From contig JAYWVB010000007.1 in assembly GCA_039881045.1 (NCBI GenBank), forward strand, positions 62,001 to 126,000: DNA of 64,000 bases, in the 5' to 3' direction. Source of the stretch: Chaetomium olivaceum. Taxonomy: Eukaryota > Ascomycota > Sordariomycetes > Sordariales > Chaetomiaceae. A model generated the notes under the pieces. The model saw only the letters and a list, made by a program, of their open reading frames with translations. It searched no databases and was not told the origin of the DNA. Numbering within the stretch: position 1 is the first letter of the stretch; the number at the start of each line of letters is the position of its first letter. The position numbers and the translations under genes were made by a program. Positions 1 through 11,228 of the stretch are shown here, piece after piece.

Positions 1-3000
1 AAGGAAGCGCGTACGGCCAACATGGTATGGCTACCGGCCTTGCATTTCTCCTCGAGCATCAGGGCTCTTTGGCCCACGAGGAACACGGTGTCACTGGCCG
101 ATAGTACACCGGCCACGTGGAGGGCTGCGTACTCTCCCAGGCTGTGTCCGATAACAACATCTGGAGAAACTCCCAATGAGGCCCAGTACTTAGCCAGTGC
201 CATTTCGGTGGACACTAGGGCGAGCTGCGTGATCACGGGCGAGTGTGCATGGTCGGACGGATAACTACCATCAACTGCAGGGATGAAGGACGGAAAGCCC
301 TGTCCCTGGGCCAGGCGGTCGAGGTGCAGTAGCTGCGATTGAAAATAGGGATTGCCGTGGAACAATTCTAGATTCATCGAGCGATGCGATGCCCCCTGAC
401 CAGTGAAGGTAAAGACGACGGGGGGTTGGCCGGTAGACGGAATCGGCTTGCGAGAGTCCGAGTCGATAGAGCCCAGTGCCGATTGGAGATGCTGCCTCAC
501 CTGGCTAACATCGGAAGCCACAACGGTCACGCGGTGGTTGTGATGGCGGCGTCGGGCGGTGGTAGAGTAGGACAGGTCGGCCAACGACACGTCCGGATTC
601 TTATCCAGAAACCGAATCATTCTTTCCAGGTTCCCCTTTAACGAGACCTTGCTCTTTGCCGATACCGCGACCACTTGTCTCGGGCGCGGATCCACCTCGG
701 TAGGTCCGCGCACCGGACCCTCCTCAAGCACGACCGTTGAGTTGCCACCAGCGGCGCTGAAGTTGTTCACCACAGCGATTCGCTTCTTGCCGGGAACATG
801 AGGCCACTCGGTGAGCTCGTAGGGAATTCGTAGGTTGCGCTTTTCCATGTCCTTTGGAAACTTGGGATTCAGACTATTTTTGATACCGACGTGGGGGGGG
901 ATGGCGTTCTTCTGCAGCATCAGGAGCACTTTCAACAGGGCCGTCACGCCAGCAGCCGCCTCTCCATGGCCGACGTTCGCCTTGACAGCGCCGATATACA
1001 GAGGATTCTTGGTGTTGCGTCGTCCGGAAAGAGGTGCAAACACGTCCGTTACCGACTGTATCTCCTCCGCGTCGCCAGCTTGGGTACCCTGGGGCACCGA
1101 GTTAGTGGTTTTGTTCGACAATAGGAGAGAAATCGGAGATTCTTACCGTGCCATGCATTTCTACAAACCCGACATCTAGCGGATCGATACCCGCCCTGCT
1201 GATGATTTGTTTACCGAGGTCCGCCTGATGGCCCGCATGCGGGTGCGTGATGGAAACGGCCTCCGCGGAATGGTTCGTCCCCGCCGCCAGAATCACACCC
1301 AAGATGTTATCGTTATCGGCTTCGGCATCCTCCAGGCGCTTCATCACAATAGAGCCGACCCCATCAGCGCGGCAGTAGCCATCGGCCTCGCAGTCCCAGG
1401 TCTTACACGCATTCGGCGTCTTGGTAAGGAAGTGGCCATGACTGAGACCAGCAAAGGCATCAGAGTTGGATAGAACGTTCATGCCACCAGCCACGGCCAT
1501 ATCCGTATCCCCAGCCCACAACGAGGTGCAGGCAGTCTGGATCGTAGCCAGGCTGGACGAGCACGCAGTATCGATACTGTAACTCGGGCCCGAGAACTTG
1601 AAGAAATAGTTGATACGGCCCGGTCCGAAGGCACGGCATCCACCAGGAATAAAATACGTGCTGATCTCCTGGGCGGTATTGACCTCGCGGTAATCGTCAC
1701 TGGCCTGGCCGTAGAAAGTCCCGATCCTGTGCAGGTTGGTGGCCGCCGTACGGTTTGCCACGTAGCCCGCCCTCTCAAGAGCCTCGTAGGCGGTAACCAG
1801 GGCCAACCGCTGCATAGGGTCGGTTTGCTGAGCCTCCCGCGGTGACATGTTGAAAAAGGGCGCGTCGAAGAGGCCCGGCTCGTCGATAAAGCATCCGTAG
1901 GGTGTGTGGCTGGCGTTGACCCTCTTCCCTGCCGGGTCGTAGTGCGAGTCGACATCAAACCGGTCGGCGGGTATTTTTCTGTGCACATCCAGGCCATTTT
2001 CGAGGAGCTCCCAGAATTTCTCCGTATCGGTAGCACCACCAGGCATCCTGCATGACATACCGACGATAGCTATCTTGGACTGTAGCGGACCTCTTGGACC
2101 ACCACCCTGGGCGGTATCGTCATCGTTGTCATGAAGCCAGGGAATCAGCTCCTTGGTGCTCGTTTCAAGGTCTCCGCCGAGTTTCGTCAAGGCTGCCGTG
2201 AGGTCGTGGACGGGGAGAGACTGGCGGAAAATGTAGAGCTGGAAATAGGAAGCCTCCGCATCCTGGGTATGCTGCTTGACCCCTTGAATCACAGCATCCC
2301 ACTGGATCTTCTGGGTGAGGATCTCCCTGATGATGTGCTCAAACAGGTCGCTCGCCTTCTTTGCCGGGAATGGTCTTCCTGTACTGGTGGAATAGACCGG
2401 CACCCGCGGCAAGAATCTCTGATTGAGCAGCTCCATTGAGCGTGTCCTTACAACCAAACGCACATGTTCATCGTTGTATATGTGCTCTGCGTGGCAGAGG
2501 CCCCCAAAGACTGGTAGTGCCACGAACTTGCGGTCACGGAAGAAGTCGGCCGTCCCGCGAAAGAGACCTTTAAGTCTCGCCGGTGGGCCGCTGATGGTTA
2601 CCGAAGTTGCACTGATGGCACTGATAAAGACCTTGCTGGTTGTCGGCGTTTTCTGGATGCATTTAGTTAGCTAAGGGCTACCTGTAGGTTACACAACGGT
2701 ATCGTTCTACCTCTCTTGCGTGCAGCAAATCGAGCTCGCTTTGGACCTGCTCGGGAGAGGCATCAGGTAGCACGCAAGCCCATGTGTCTGGCTGGGTGGT
2801 ATCGGCCAAATCTCGAGGATGAAGGTTATATGACACGTCGTCGACCAAGACGCCTAAGCGGAAGGCTTGACGCACAACTTCTGCTCCGGTAAGAGGGAGG
2901 TCGTTGAGGGTAGGTGCCAGTGAGACAGCCGCGGTGGCCAAGAGCCCAATCCCCAGACCTGCAAGAGACGTTCTGGCCAGGTCGAAATCATCCTCCTCCG

Positions 3001-3437
3001 GGTGCTTCTCTAGGTATCTGCATTTGGGGCAGAAGAGTCAGATGCAGCTGCCCGTCCGTGGAGTTTGTGCAGTACAATGTGTCTTGCAGTTTGACTTACC
3101 CAATGAAAGCTCCCAGCTCAACGGCACAGAGAATAATACCGTCAACGGCACCACAGAGACGGCTCTTCCGAAGTTCGCCAAAGTCGACGAAGTTCAAAAT
3201 CGTTTCGAAAGGTGGGATGAGAGGCTTCAGGTGGGCGGGTAGCTCTCGCACTTCTTCACGGACGGCGCGGGTGGTCTCCTCGAGAAAACGCGCAAGTATG
3301 GGGTGCTGTCGAGTCTTGCTATGCTGTAGCAACCGACGTGATAGATTGTGTAAATCATCATGGGGAAACTCGTTGCTGAAATAGAGCAGTTTCATGTTGA
3401 CGTTGTTGTCTGACTGGGTGGGCGTGTACACAGCCAT
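1..3437 (-). CDS. Non-reducing polyketide synthase (SAT-KS-AT part; 3' end outside window)
   Basis: This is the N-terminal ~1,085 residues of an iterative fungal non-reducing PKS; transcription runs off base 1. Proposed exons on the - strand are 3437-3100, 3017-2693, 2652-1147 and 1088-1, with GT-AG introns that keep the frame. The order is a starter-unit acyltransferase (SAT, about residues 1-370), a ketosynthase with DTACSSS active-site Cys, EMHGTGTQAGD and VGHGEAAAG His motifs, then a malonyl acyltransferase with IGHSLGEY at the left edge. PT, ACP and any thioesterase lie outside the window. The SAT catalytic motif GxCxG reads GLGIG, so the nucleophilic Cys is Gly. The divergent MbL-thioesterase neighbour points to the TE-less class that makes atrochrysone carboxylic acid. 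Family is certain; the product is inferred from neighbours. Confidence 0.95.
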
Positions 3438-3724
3438 TTTGCAGAACGATGTTGAAATCTGCTATACGGTCGACTGGAATCTCGAACTGTCGATCAAGCT
3501 TTGTATTACTTATTGCTCGAGTCAAGTATGTGTGCAGCAACACTATAGGCGGCCCGGAAGTAGCATGCAGACTCGGCCCGTTGCGGAGGTCGGAGGATAC
3601 GAGGAAGGCTGCCTGCCCCATTAACCCGTATCCTGCTGCGCGCGCCGTAGTATATACCGAGGCTCGGAAGTATGAGTATTACGACAGATGGACGCCGGGG
3701 GTGTCTCGGATCTACCTCGATAAA

Positions 3725-3735
3725 TCGGTTGCCGA
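3725..3735. promoter_or_regulatory. AflR-type palindrome in PKS/thioesterase divergent promoter
   Basis: TCGGTTGCCGA matches TCG-N5-CGA and the stricter local palindrome TCGG-N3-CCGA. It lies in the 391-base region between the two divergent starts, 94 bases before the thioesterase ATG chosen here. AflR-type Zn2Cys6 proteins are known to bind TCG-N5-CGA; two such regulators are encoded in the cluster. Binding is inferred. Confidence 0.6.
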
Positions 3736-3828
3736 TGCTGAAAGGATTGGTATGGGGGATTGATAAGCACACTTTCTTCCCACTTTCCCAAGTTCAGACG
3801 AACTTTCGGAATGAAAGTAAACCAAATC

Positions 3829-4888
3829 ATGGCGGAAAAAAAGCAACGAGGGGGGTACCGCCAGATCAACGATGCCCTCAACATCTGTGCTTTCGAAGAC
3901 TATCTGGATGCACAACATACGCACCTACCAGAGATCGCCGACGTTGAACAAATCAGTCCACGGGTCATTCGTGTACTAGGACAGAATGCTGGAAAGGTGG
4001 GCCATTCCATCGTTACCCTCCTATCCTACTTCTTCGAAGTTCTCCAGTTCTGTTTTCGGCTCTTCGTTGTGGACTTGTGCACTTACACAGCGCTCTCATA
4101 TCCCATAGTTTACGTTACAAGGGACGAATACCTACATAGTCGGCACGGGGAAACGACGACTCATTATCGATACAGGACAGGGCATCCCGGAATGGGCTGA
4201 TTTGATCTCTTCGACTCTGGCCGCCACCGGGACGGCGCTCTCGCACGTACTGCTCACGCACTGGCATGGTGACCACACGGGCGGTGTGCCAGACCTCCTG
4301 CGCCTCTACCCCAGCCTCGGCCACTCTGTCTACAAGAACACGCCAAGTAAAACGCAGCAGCCCATTACAGATGGCCAGGTCTTCGCGGTCGAGGGCGCTA
4401 CCGTGCGCGCAGTCCACGCTCCGGGCCACTCCAACGATCACATGTGCTTTATCCTCGAGGAGGAGAACGCGATGTTCACGGGAGATAACGTGCTAGGCCA
4501 CGGCACTGCGGCCGTGGAGCAGCTCAGCACCTGGATGGAGTCGCTGCGCATCATGCGCTCGCACAACTGCGCTATCGGGTACCCCGCCCATGGTGTCGTG
4601 ATCCCCCGACTGCCTGTCAAGATCGACAACGAGCTGGGTTCCAAGACGCGCCGGGAGGCCCAGATCCTACAGACGCTGGCCGCGACCAAGCTGGCTGCTG
4701 GCGGGGGCAAGGGCAGCGTGACTATCTCGCAGTTGGTTATTGCCATGCACGGAGCTATGGACCCCGAGGTGAGGAAGATGGCGATCGAGCCGTTTACAGA
4801 GGAGGTCTTGAGGAAGCTGGCGGAGGACGGCAAGGTGGCTTTTGAGGTCAGGCGTGGTGAGAAGAAGTGGTTTGGCATTCATGCATAA
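3829..4888 (+). CDS. Metallo-beta-lactamase-type thioesterase (atrochrysone carboxyl ACP thioesterase family)
   Basis: This MbL-fold hydrolase belongs to the AptB/MdpF/GedB group that releases the chain from TE-less non-reducing PKSs in trans, giving atrochrysone carboxylic acid. Exons are 3829-3996 and 4108-4888; the 111-base intron splits LGQNAGK from FTLQGTNTY and restores the family's conserved block. The zinc motif is THWHGDHTGG, followed by GHSNDHM and FTGDNVLGHG, all expected metal-site regions. The start at 3829 has A at -3 and G at +4; an in-frame ATG at 3811 is an alternative. It is divergent from the PKS across a shared promoter, the usual arrangement for this pair. It ends 1.1 kb before the next gene. 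Confidence 0.93.
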
Positions 4889-6008
4889 CTAGCTGAGTAC
4901 GTGGGTACCTTCAGGTACTTGGTACTCTACGCTGGCTTGGGGGTTTTCCCCGGGGGTTTCAAGGTATTACAGACTTCTACTCGTGGCTGCCAAGGAGAGA
5001 GAGGTTCTACACATACGTAGCCTACCTACCTACACAATTCTAGGACTTTCAATACAGATATTTTTATTTACACGCATACCGCTACGTTTCTGTTTATGTT
5101 TATGGTGAGTGGCCGTTGTGACGTGTAGATGCTCCTGGGCCAAGCTAAATGTGGCTGTGTGCACTTTTCAGTGTTTGTTTACATATAGGGCCAATAGCTT
5201 CACCGAACTTCCACGCGACGACCGACCTGGGTACCTCCCGAGTAGACACGGAGCGGAGCGAGTATCGAGGCATCACTCCAGACTCCGGCTGCGATAAGCA
5301 GTATCGGATCAAAGTGAGTGCGCAAGGTCCTTGTGAGACATAGTAGCAGAAACGGGGTTCCTGAGATTCCAGTCTTCTAGATCAAACGTCAACTCCCTTG
5401 GGGTCCGCAACTCCTTTCGATCCTCGGGCTTGGTAAGAGCGCAAAAGTGGCGTTGACCAAGAATCACCTGACCACCGGGTAAGCTTGCGATTTTGTTCGG
5501 CCCCCGAAGGAAACGGAATTCGGGATTTGACATCAATAACCAGGGCCTGCCCAGGCGCTTACAGCACGCTGTATCGGCCCAGGCACGGTGTGCGTCGGGG
5601 ATAGGACATTTGCACCATCGGACACCGACCTACCGGGGTATGCTTTCTTTGTTTTTCGTAAATTGCCATTCCCGAAACTGGGCACATCAAAGGCAGTACC
5701 TGTAGAACGGCACGGAATGGGCCACAATCTTGGTCATGACATGACCATGTCGTATTGTTCATTGTGCATTATGGATGAACCTCGGTCACGATGGGAGATA
5801 AACATTGAGCCGGCGTGAAAAGAGAATTTGGAACACGCCACGTTGGAAGGACATCGTCTAGGTCTCCCTCTTCGCTGATACATGATATCTCTGTACCTAT
5901 ATAGTAACTACCTTAAGGCCCAAGGTAGGTACGTTAGGTACATACTTAGGCCCAAAGTTACACCCATCATGTCTTGCATATGATTGGCAAGAACCAATAG
6001 TGACCCAT
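4889..6008. other. Gap between two 3' ends, with an orphan palindrome
   Basis: The thioesterase and the SDR converge on this 1.1 kb, so no promoter is expected, and I see no convincing gene; the small ORFs overlap each other in several frames and look like no family. Even so, TCGGCCCCCGA at 5497-5507 matches the cluster palindrome exactly. Stretches of TAGGTAC/CCTACC-type sequence occur at about 5020-5040 and 5920-5945. Confidence 0.5.
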
Positions 6009-6870
6009 TTAAGCAGCACCTCCATCAAGCACAAGTGATTTCCCGTTCACCCACTCCCCCTCCTTGCTGGCCAAGAAACAGACGGCGCGGGCGATATCCA
6101 AGGGGAACCCGTTACGGATTAGGGGGGACGCATGAGCAGCCATCTGGAGGGCAAAACTCAATTAGCCCCATAATGCGAAAAGCAATCAGTAAAACAAACA
6201 ATGCACTCACCTCCTGTCTTTGCTCCGGCGTGTACTTTTCGCCCCCCGGGATGTAATGCGCGGACACGTCGTGAAACATATCAGTAACAGTACCGCCAGG
6301 TGCGACCGCGTTGACGGTGATCTTCTTGTCTCCAGCGTCCTTGGCGAAGACGCGTACGAACGAGTCAATAGCACCCTTAGAGCCCGAGTAAAGGGCGTGG
6401 CGGGGCACGCTAAAAGCCTGCGCCGTGTTGGAGGACATGAGGATGATGCGGCCTCGCTCGCGCAGATGGCGGTAGGCTTCGCGGGCCACGAAGAACTGCC
6501 CGCGCGTGTTCAGGCTGAAGACGCGGTCGAACTCCTCCTCGGTAACCTCGCCCAGGTGGCCAAAACTGACGACGCCGGCGTTGCTGACGACGATATCGAG
6601 TCCGCCAAAGTGGGCGACGGCCTCGTCCATCAAGCGCGTCGTCTCGGGCACCTCACGCACGTTGGCCTTGATCGCCACGGCCTCGCCGCCCAGCGCCTTA
6701 ATCTCGGCGACCACCTTCTCAGCTGGGCCCTTGGAGCTCGCGTAGTTGACTACCACTTTGGCACCGTTGCGACCGAGTTCGACGGCGATGGCGGCACCGA
6801 TACCACGCCCAGAACCAGTGACGAGTGCCACTTTGCCATCGAGGCGGTAGGGGATATAGGGGCTAGACAT
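6009..6870 (-). CDS. Short-chain reductase, versicolorin/naphthol reductase-like (MdpC/AflM type)
   Basis: A classical SDR of 264 residues. Exons are 6870-6211 and 6143-6009; the 67-base intron ends just before the C-terminal segment that finishes DGGAA. Visible motifs are TGSGRGIG (NADPH site), SNAG, SSN and the YSGSK catalytic Tyr-x3-Lys. The N-terminal DGKVALVTG and late VNAVAPGG blocks are those of versicolorin reductase and tetrahydroxynaphthalene reductase. In anthraquinone clusters this enzyme works with a scytalone-dehydratase-like partner, encoded here at 10361, to remove a phenolic oxygen, turning emodin into chrysophanol. That role is inferred. It is convergent with the thioesterase; I found no perfect palindrome in its 0.6 kb upstream region. 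Confidence 0.92.
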
Positions 6871-7464
6871 TTCGTATATTGTCTTTGCGGGGATATTGGT
6901 AGGGAATCTAACGAGGATATCAACGAGATGTGAAGTGGTAACTGCTCTCTTGTAAGCCCTCAGTGATAAATGGCAATGGCATGGTGGTTATCATTCTGTA
7001 TCTATTAATCACCGAAGTCTTTTTATGCCTCTGCACTCAGCGAACGCCGGATCGGTAGGCCCCGGTAATCATAATGCAGCCCCGAGTCCGTGTTCCCGAA
7101 ACTTCTGACCGGTCGGAATATTGTCGTACCCGTGTTTAGTACCGAAGTACCAAATTCCGCCGGCTCGGGTTACACTATTCAAAATTCAGTATCGCAGCTT
7201 TACGGCATCGAATTCCTTGGGGAGCCTCTTCAACGTGTGCGGCATGGCCTGTAATACCCCTAGATCCAGCCATTTAACTCTATGTACATATTCTAGCAAA
7301 GGAACAATTCAAAATGCCATTATGTTGATAAGTCGGAATCAGGCAATTCCTAGTGTATTGTTGACCGGAAGCTTGCTATAAATTATCCCGTGTCTAGATT
7401 CTCGATTCTAAGATTGGTGATGGGAGACCGCCAATGCCCCTCCCCCCCAAAAGCTTCTCCTTTC
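6871..7464. other. Upstream region of the SDR / 3' flank of the regulator
   Basis: About 0.6 kb without a supported gene. It must hold the SDR promoter. I see GACCGGTCGG near 7108 but no TCGG-N3-CCGA palindrome. Confidence 0.4.
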
Positions 7465-9177
7465 TCACTCCCCCTCACTCAAACCTTTCACAATCTCGAT
7501 GGACAGCGTGCGCAATTTCCGCTTCATATCTGCCCCCAACTGGTCCAGTATCAGACCCGAATACGGCAATGTCGGCCCTCCTTCGTCACCGCCCCTTAGC
7601 CCTAGATCTAAACCTCCTAACAGCACCCGGGGGGTTGCATTCGCATCCTCCTCGGTCTTCCCATGGATGCCCCCATCCACGGCAAGCCTGAGGGTCTTCA
7701 TCTTTGTAACCAGGCGGCTGACGACCCGCTGAACGCGGTGTAGCTCGCTTAGGACGAGCTGCGCCGCCATGCGCCCGGAGTCCTTGCCTTCCAAGTAGTA
7801 GTTCTTCACCACGGCCGGCACCTGATGCTGCACTACATTCCACTGGCGCCTGTTGGAACGAGAGGTGGAGGATGGCGTTGTGGCGCGGTGGGGACTCTGC
7901 GTGCTGCTACTCCCGGCACTGCTGCTGTTGCGACTCCTGATGCCGATGGGAGGTGCGGTGGTGGCAGTGGTGGCGGTGATAGAGGCGACTTCGGTAGCGG
8001 TGCCAGTAGTTGTATTGTTGTTGGTGGTGGTAATGGTAGAGATATCATGTTCAGACGGTGGCTTTTCGGACGCTGCTCCGTACCAAGCGAGCACCTTGAA
8101 CACGACGAGCGACATGATGACCAGCAGGTAAGCGTCGTCAGAGCATGAGCACTCGAGCATAGTGCCAAGAGTCTCGAGCGTGGCCTCATTGGTGGCAATG
8201 ACTGTTTGGATCGTTGGTCCGGAGCGGTGGTGGCCTTCAGCCTCCTCCCCACCATAGCTTTCCAAGAAGGATGATGTCTTACACAGCGCTACCGGCCCCG
8301 GGGAGAGTTTCGTTACGAGGCCCAAGGCCTTGGTAAGACAGCAAGACAGGCCATGGGCGTTGCTAACGTCTGCGTCCTCTTCTTGGAGCCTCTGTACGTG
8401 CAAGGGATCCGGGACGTTGGGAGCGCAGGACGTCTCCAGTTCATGCGGCAGGGCCTCGGCGGAATGCGAAGAAAAGTCCAAGACATCGTCGGCAAACTTG
8501 AAGGATGGGAATATTTCCACAAGGCTCGTGGCGGAAGTGCCGTTGGGTGTATCGGAAGTAGGGAAAAAGTAGGACTGGCCGAGAATGTCGGTGTTCCACG
8601 TGGCCGGCACAACGAAGGGCAGCGGGTTGGTCAGAGAGGAGCCATCGAAGTCGGTTGGGTCCGTGAGCGAACCGATGGACAGGATGGCGTCCGAAGACGC
8701 AGCCTCCTCGGGGGAGGATAAGTTTGAGAGGAGATAGCTCAAACTAGGACTAGGAGAAGGCAGTGATGAATGGGCGACAGGAGACTGCTGCGCCACCGCC
8801 GCCACGGTGATCGATGTTGCAGCAGCAGGTTGTGAGTGCGATTGAGCCGGTGTTCCGGTCCCCGGTGGTGTGGGTGCATTAACCTTCGAGTTGTGGCTCC
8901 CTGCGCCGTTGGTGCTGTTTGTGCCGTTGGTGCCGTTACTTTGCCGGCTACTGTCGTGCTTGCGGCCGGCCCGCCTGGTAGCAACGTACTCGCATGCAAG
9001 GCCGCGTCTTGCGCAGCGCGAACATGTCGGCTTCTCCTTGTGACACCTCACCTTGGAGCTTGCACAGGCATCGCAACTGTCGCGCAGTTTGAGCTTTCGT
9101 GGGACCTGGCCCTGGCCCTGACCGGCGGGTAACCCGGGCTCGGTAGCCACAGCGAAGTGTAACGATGAAGAAGGCAT
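7465..9177 (-). CDS. AflR-like Zn2Cys6 cluster regulator (first of two)
   Basis: A single-exon protein of 570 residues. Residues about 33-60 form a Zn2Cys6 cluster (SCDACASSKVRC followed by CSRCARRGLAC, spacing CX2CX6CX6CX2CX6C), followed by low-complexity Ser/Thr/Asn/Gly linkers, which is typical of AflR. The middle shows the AflR-family pattern CCLTKALGL and LECSCSDDAYLL, and the C-terminus the conserved SGLILDQLGADMKRKLR segment. AflR-type proteins activate aromatic polyketide clusters by binding TCG-N5-CGA, and matching sites lie in the local promoters. It is divergent from the dehydratase-like gene across 1.2 kb. A second, shorter homologue sits at the far end of the cluster (30888-32131). 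Confidence 0.93.
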   Translation of the reverse strand: MPSSSLHFAVATEPGLPAGQGQGQVPRKLKLRDSCDACASSKVRCHKEKPTCSRCARRGLACEYVATRRAGRKHDSSRQSNGTNGTNSTNGAGSHNSKVNAPTPPGTGTPAQSHSQPAAATSITVAAVAQQSPVAHSSLPSPSPSLSYLLSNLSSPEEAASSDAILSIGSLTDPTDFDGSSLTNPLPFVVPATWNTDILGQSYFFPTSDTPNGTSATSLVEIFPSFKFADDVLDFSSHSAEALPHELETSCAPNVPDPLHVQRLQEEDADVSNAHGLSCCLTKALGLVTKLSPGPVALCKTSSFLESYGGEEAEGHHRSGPTIQTVIATNEATLETLGTMLECSCSDDAYLLVIMSLVVFKVLAWYGAASEKPPSEHDISTITTTNNNTTTGTATEVASITATTATTAPPIGIRSRNSSSAGSSSTQSPHRATTPSSTSRSNRRQWNVVQHQVPAVVKNYYLEGKDSGRMAAQLVLSELHRVQRVVSRLVTKMKTLRLAVDGGIHGKTEEDANATPRVLLGGLDLGLRGGDEGGPTLPYSGLILDQLGADMKRKLRTLSIEIVKGLSEGE

Positions 9178-10360
9178 GCTTGCAGCAGCTTGTTTTTGAT
9201 TTGGGAGGGATTGAGCCTAGACTATGGAGTAGGGGCCGCGAATTGATGTTGCAACTGGAAGGCAGGGCAAATAATGCTTTACTTGTTTGGAGGGTTGCTC
9301 TGGGAGGTTGCTCTGGACAAGTTGACGGCGATGTAAAACGATGATCAAGAATCCTTCACGTAAGTTACGTAACGACAAGCCTCTCAAAGGGTCGCGACTA
9401 GCGACCGAAAGCGCCAGATTCGCAACAGGCAGGAGATGGATTATGGGCTAATCTACATCATATCGATCATCATGTACGGGCCGTGATGCTGCAGCGGGAA
9501 ACTGTCTCAGGACTGTGCGGTACATATGCAGTACATAAAATTACGTTGGGGGTCGTTCGAACCACGTGTGTTGCACAAACGGCTCCCCTATAGGGGTGCG
9601 ACGTCCCTTCTTGGCCGCAGGAGACGTCAGCATGCGCATCCTTAAAGGGGAGGCGAGGTGACTTTATTTACATGGGGCAGGTAAGTCGGGGGCCAAGCGC
9701 CGGGGCGATTATGCCAAGGTCTACTTCGTATTGGTGGATGGTGCCATGATAACCGGTGCACAAGCATCAAGATATGGCTAGTAGTATCATGTATGTAGTG
9801 TACATGCCTATCTCTTGCTGCCCTTTTCGCGCTGCCAAGAAGTGGAAGGCCACGAGTATTGTTCGCGACTTACAAACATCGGGGGTATCGGATTTTATGC
9901 GTGGGGGGCCGTACTCCTTACAGATTAGGATGATGTTATTCTCCAAGTGCCAAGCGCGCCAAGGTTGCGGTTAACTTGCTTGTGGCTAATCACGACGACA
10001 GAACGGACACCAGTTCGTCAGCACAAATAGTTAGGGTCGGATTCGGAGTTCTGATGGGTGTTTGTCCTGCGTAAAGTGGGCACCGTCTCCTTGGAATGTT
10101 ACAGGGAGGTTCATGTCTCGACACATTACTCGGGTCCCGACGCATATCGGCCCTTGAAATCGGGAATTCCCAACCTTCGAGATACCTGACCTGAGTCAAG
10201 GTGCCTTCCCCGGTTTCCAAAAACACTTGATACATAATGAAGTCTTAGGCCACCCCGCATCTGAAAGGTCCAGGGTTTGTCAGCGTGCCTACCCAGGTCA
10301 GCCAAGCGTGTGGTCAGCACACTATCAGCATCTAACCGCCCATCGCCAGTTCCTCCCGCC
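9178..10360. other. Divergent promoter region of regulator and dehydratase-like gene
   Basis: About 1.2 kb with no supported gene; short overlapping ORFs here resemble nothing. It contains the palindrome listed at 10130-10140. Confidence 0.5.
10130..10140. promoter_or_regulatory. AflR-type palindrome upstream of dehydratase-like gene
   Basis: TCGGGTCCCGA fits TCGG-N3-CCGA. It is 221 bases upstream of the ATG at 10361 and 950 bases upstream of the regulator start. Function is inferred from the recurrence of this site across the cluster. Confidence 0.55.
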
Positions 10361-11117
10361 ATGGCTTCAGAACCGTCCTTCCAAGGTCTGTCCCGTCGGC
10401 CCGTCCCACGCCACTCCCGCGCGTTCGCTAACTTTGGAGGCGCTTTCGCCCCCAAAAAGATATTCTAGGTTGCCAGGCCGCCGCGTATGAGTGGGCCGAG
10501 AGCTACGACACAAAAGACTGGGCTCGGCTTCTGAGCTGCACCGCCCCTACCCTGCGTGTAGGTTGCATCCCTTCCAGTACACCGACGTTCCATTCCATCC
10601 CACGGATTCGGACCCGCTTCGGGATACCGGATGGAGTAGCCGGGCGCTGAGCCCGTGTCCCATCTGCTGGGAAGATCTGCGTATGCATGTCATGTCATGG
10701 TAGCTAATCACGCCACTGTGACAGGTGGATTACCGTTCGTTTCTTAACAAGCTCTGGGAAGCCATGCCAGCCGAGTCCTTTGTAGCCATGGCCTCGGATC
10801 CCAAGGTACTCGGAGACCCGCGGCTCAAGACCCAGCACCTGATCGGCGGCGCCTCCAAGTGGGTCAAAGTTAGCGAAACCGAGATCACGGGCTGCCACCA
10901 GATGCGCGTCGCGCATCAAAAGTATGCCGAGGACAAGCTGACCGAGGTGACCGCCCGTGTGGATGCCCACGGCCGGGCCAGCATCTTCTACCGCAAGGTG
11001 AACGGCGTCTGGAAGTTTGCCGGCATCGAGCCTGGTATCCGGTGGTCGACAGGGAATCACGAGAAGCTGTTTCAGGACGGGGAAGACAAATTCGGAGAGG
11101 GCAGCGAGGTGCGTTAG
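10361..11117 (+). CDS. Scytalone-dehydratase-like protein (MdpB type)
   Basis: A 171-residue protein of the SnoaL/NTF2-like dehydratase fold. Exons are 10361-10385, 10460-10557 and 10725-11117. The first exon is only 25 bases and encodes MASEPSFQ; the split restores the family N-terminus leading into AAAYEWAESYDTKDW. Other conserved segments are WEAMPAESFVAM, LKTQHLIGG and HQMRVAHQKY, which hold the Tyr/Asp/His residues used by scytalone dehydratase. In anthraquinone pathways this protein helps dehydrate the intermediate reduced by the MdpC-type SDR, leading from emodin to chrysophanol; here that is inferred. It is tail-to-tail with the AflJ-like gene, 111 bases apart. Confidence 0.9.
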
Positions 11118-11228
11118 GTTATCCACAACCGATATTGCATAGATAACGCTTTAGACTATCTAGATACATACATACATGTCGTTGTGCGGCGCAGATGGGC
11201 ACACCATTTAGCCTCTAGCTACCAGAGA

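Noticed and set aside
5109..5818. Cluster of short ORFs between the thioesterase and SDR
   Set aside because: None resembles a known protein; they conflict in frame and strand. Only the palindrome is reported.
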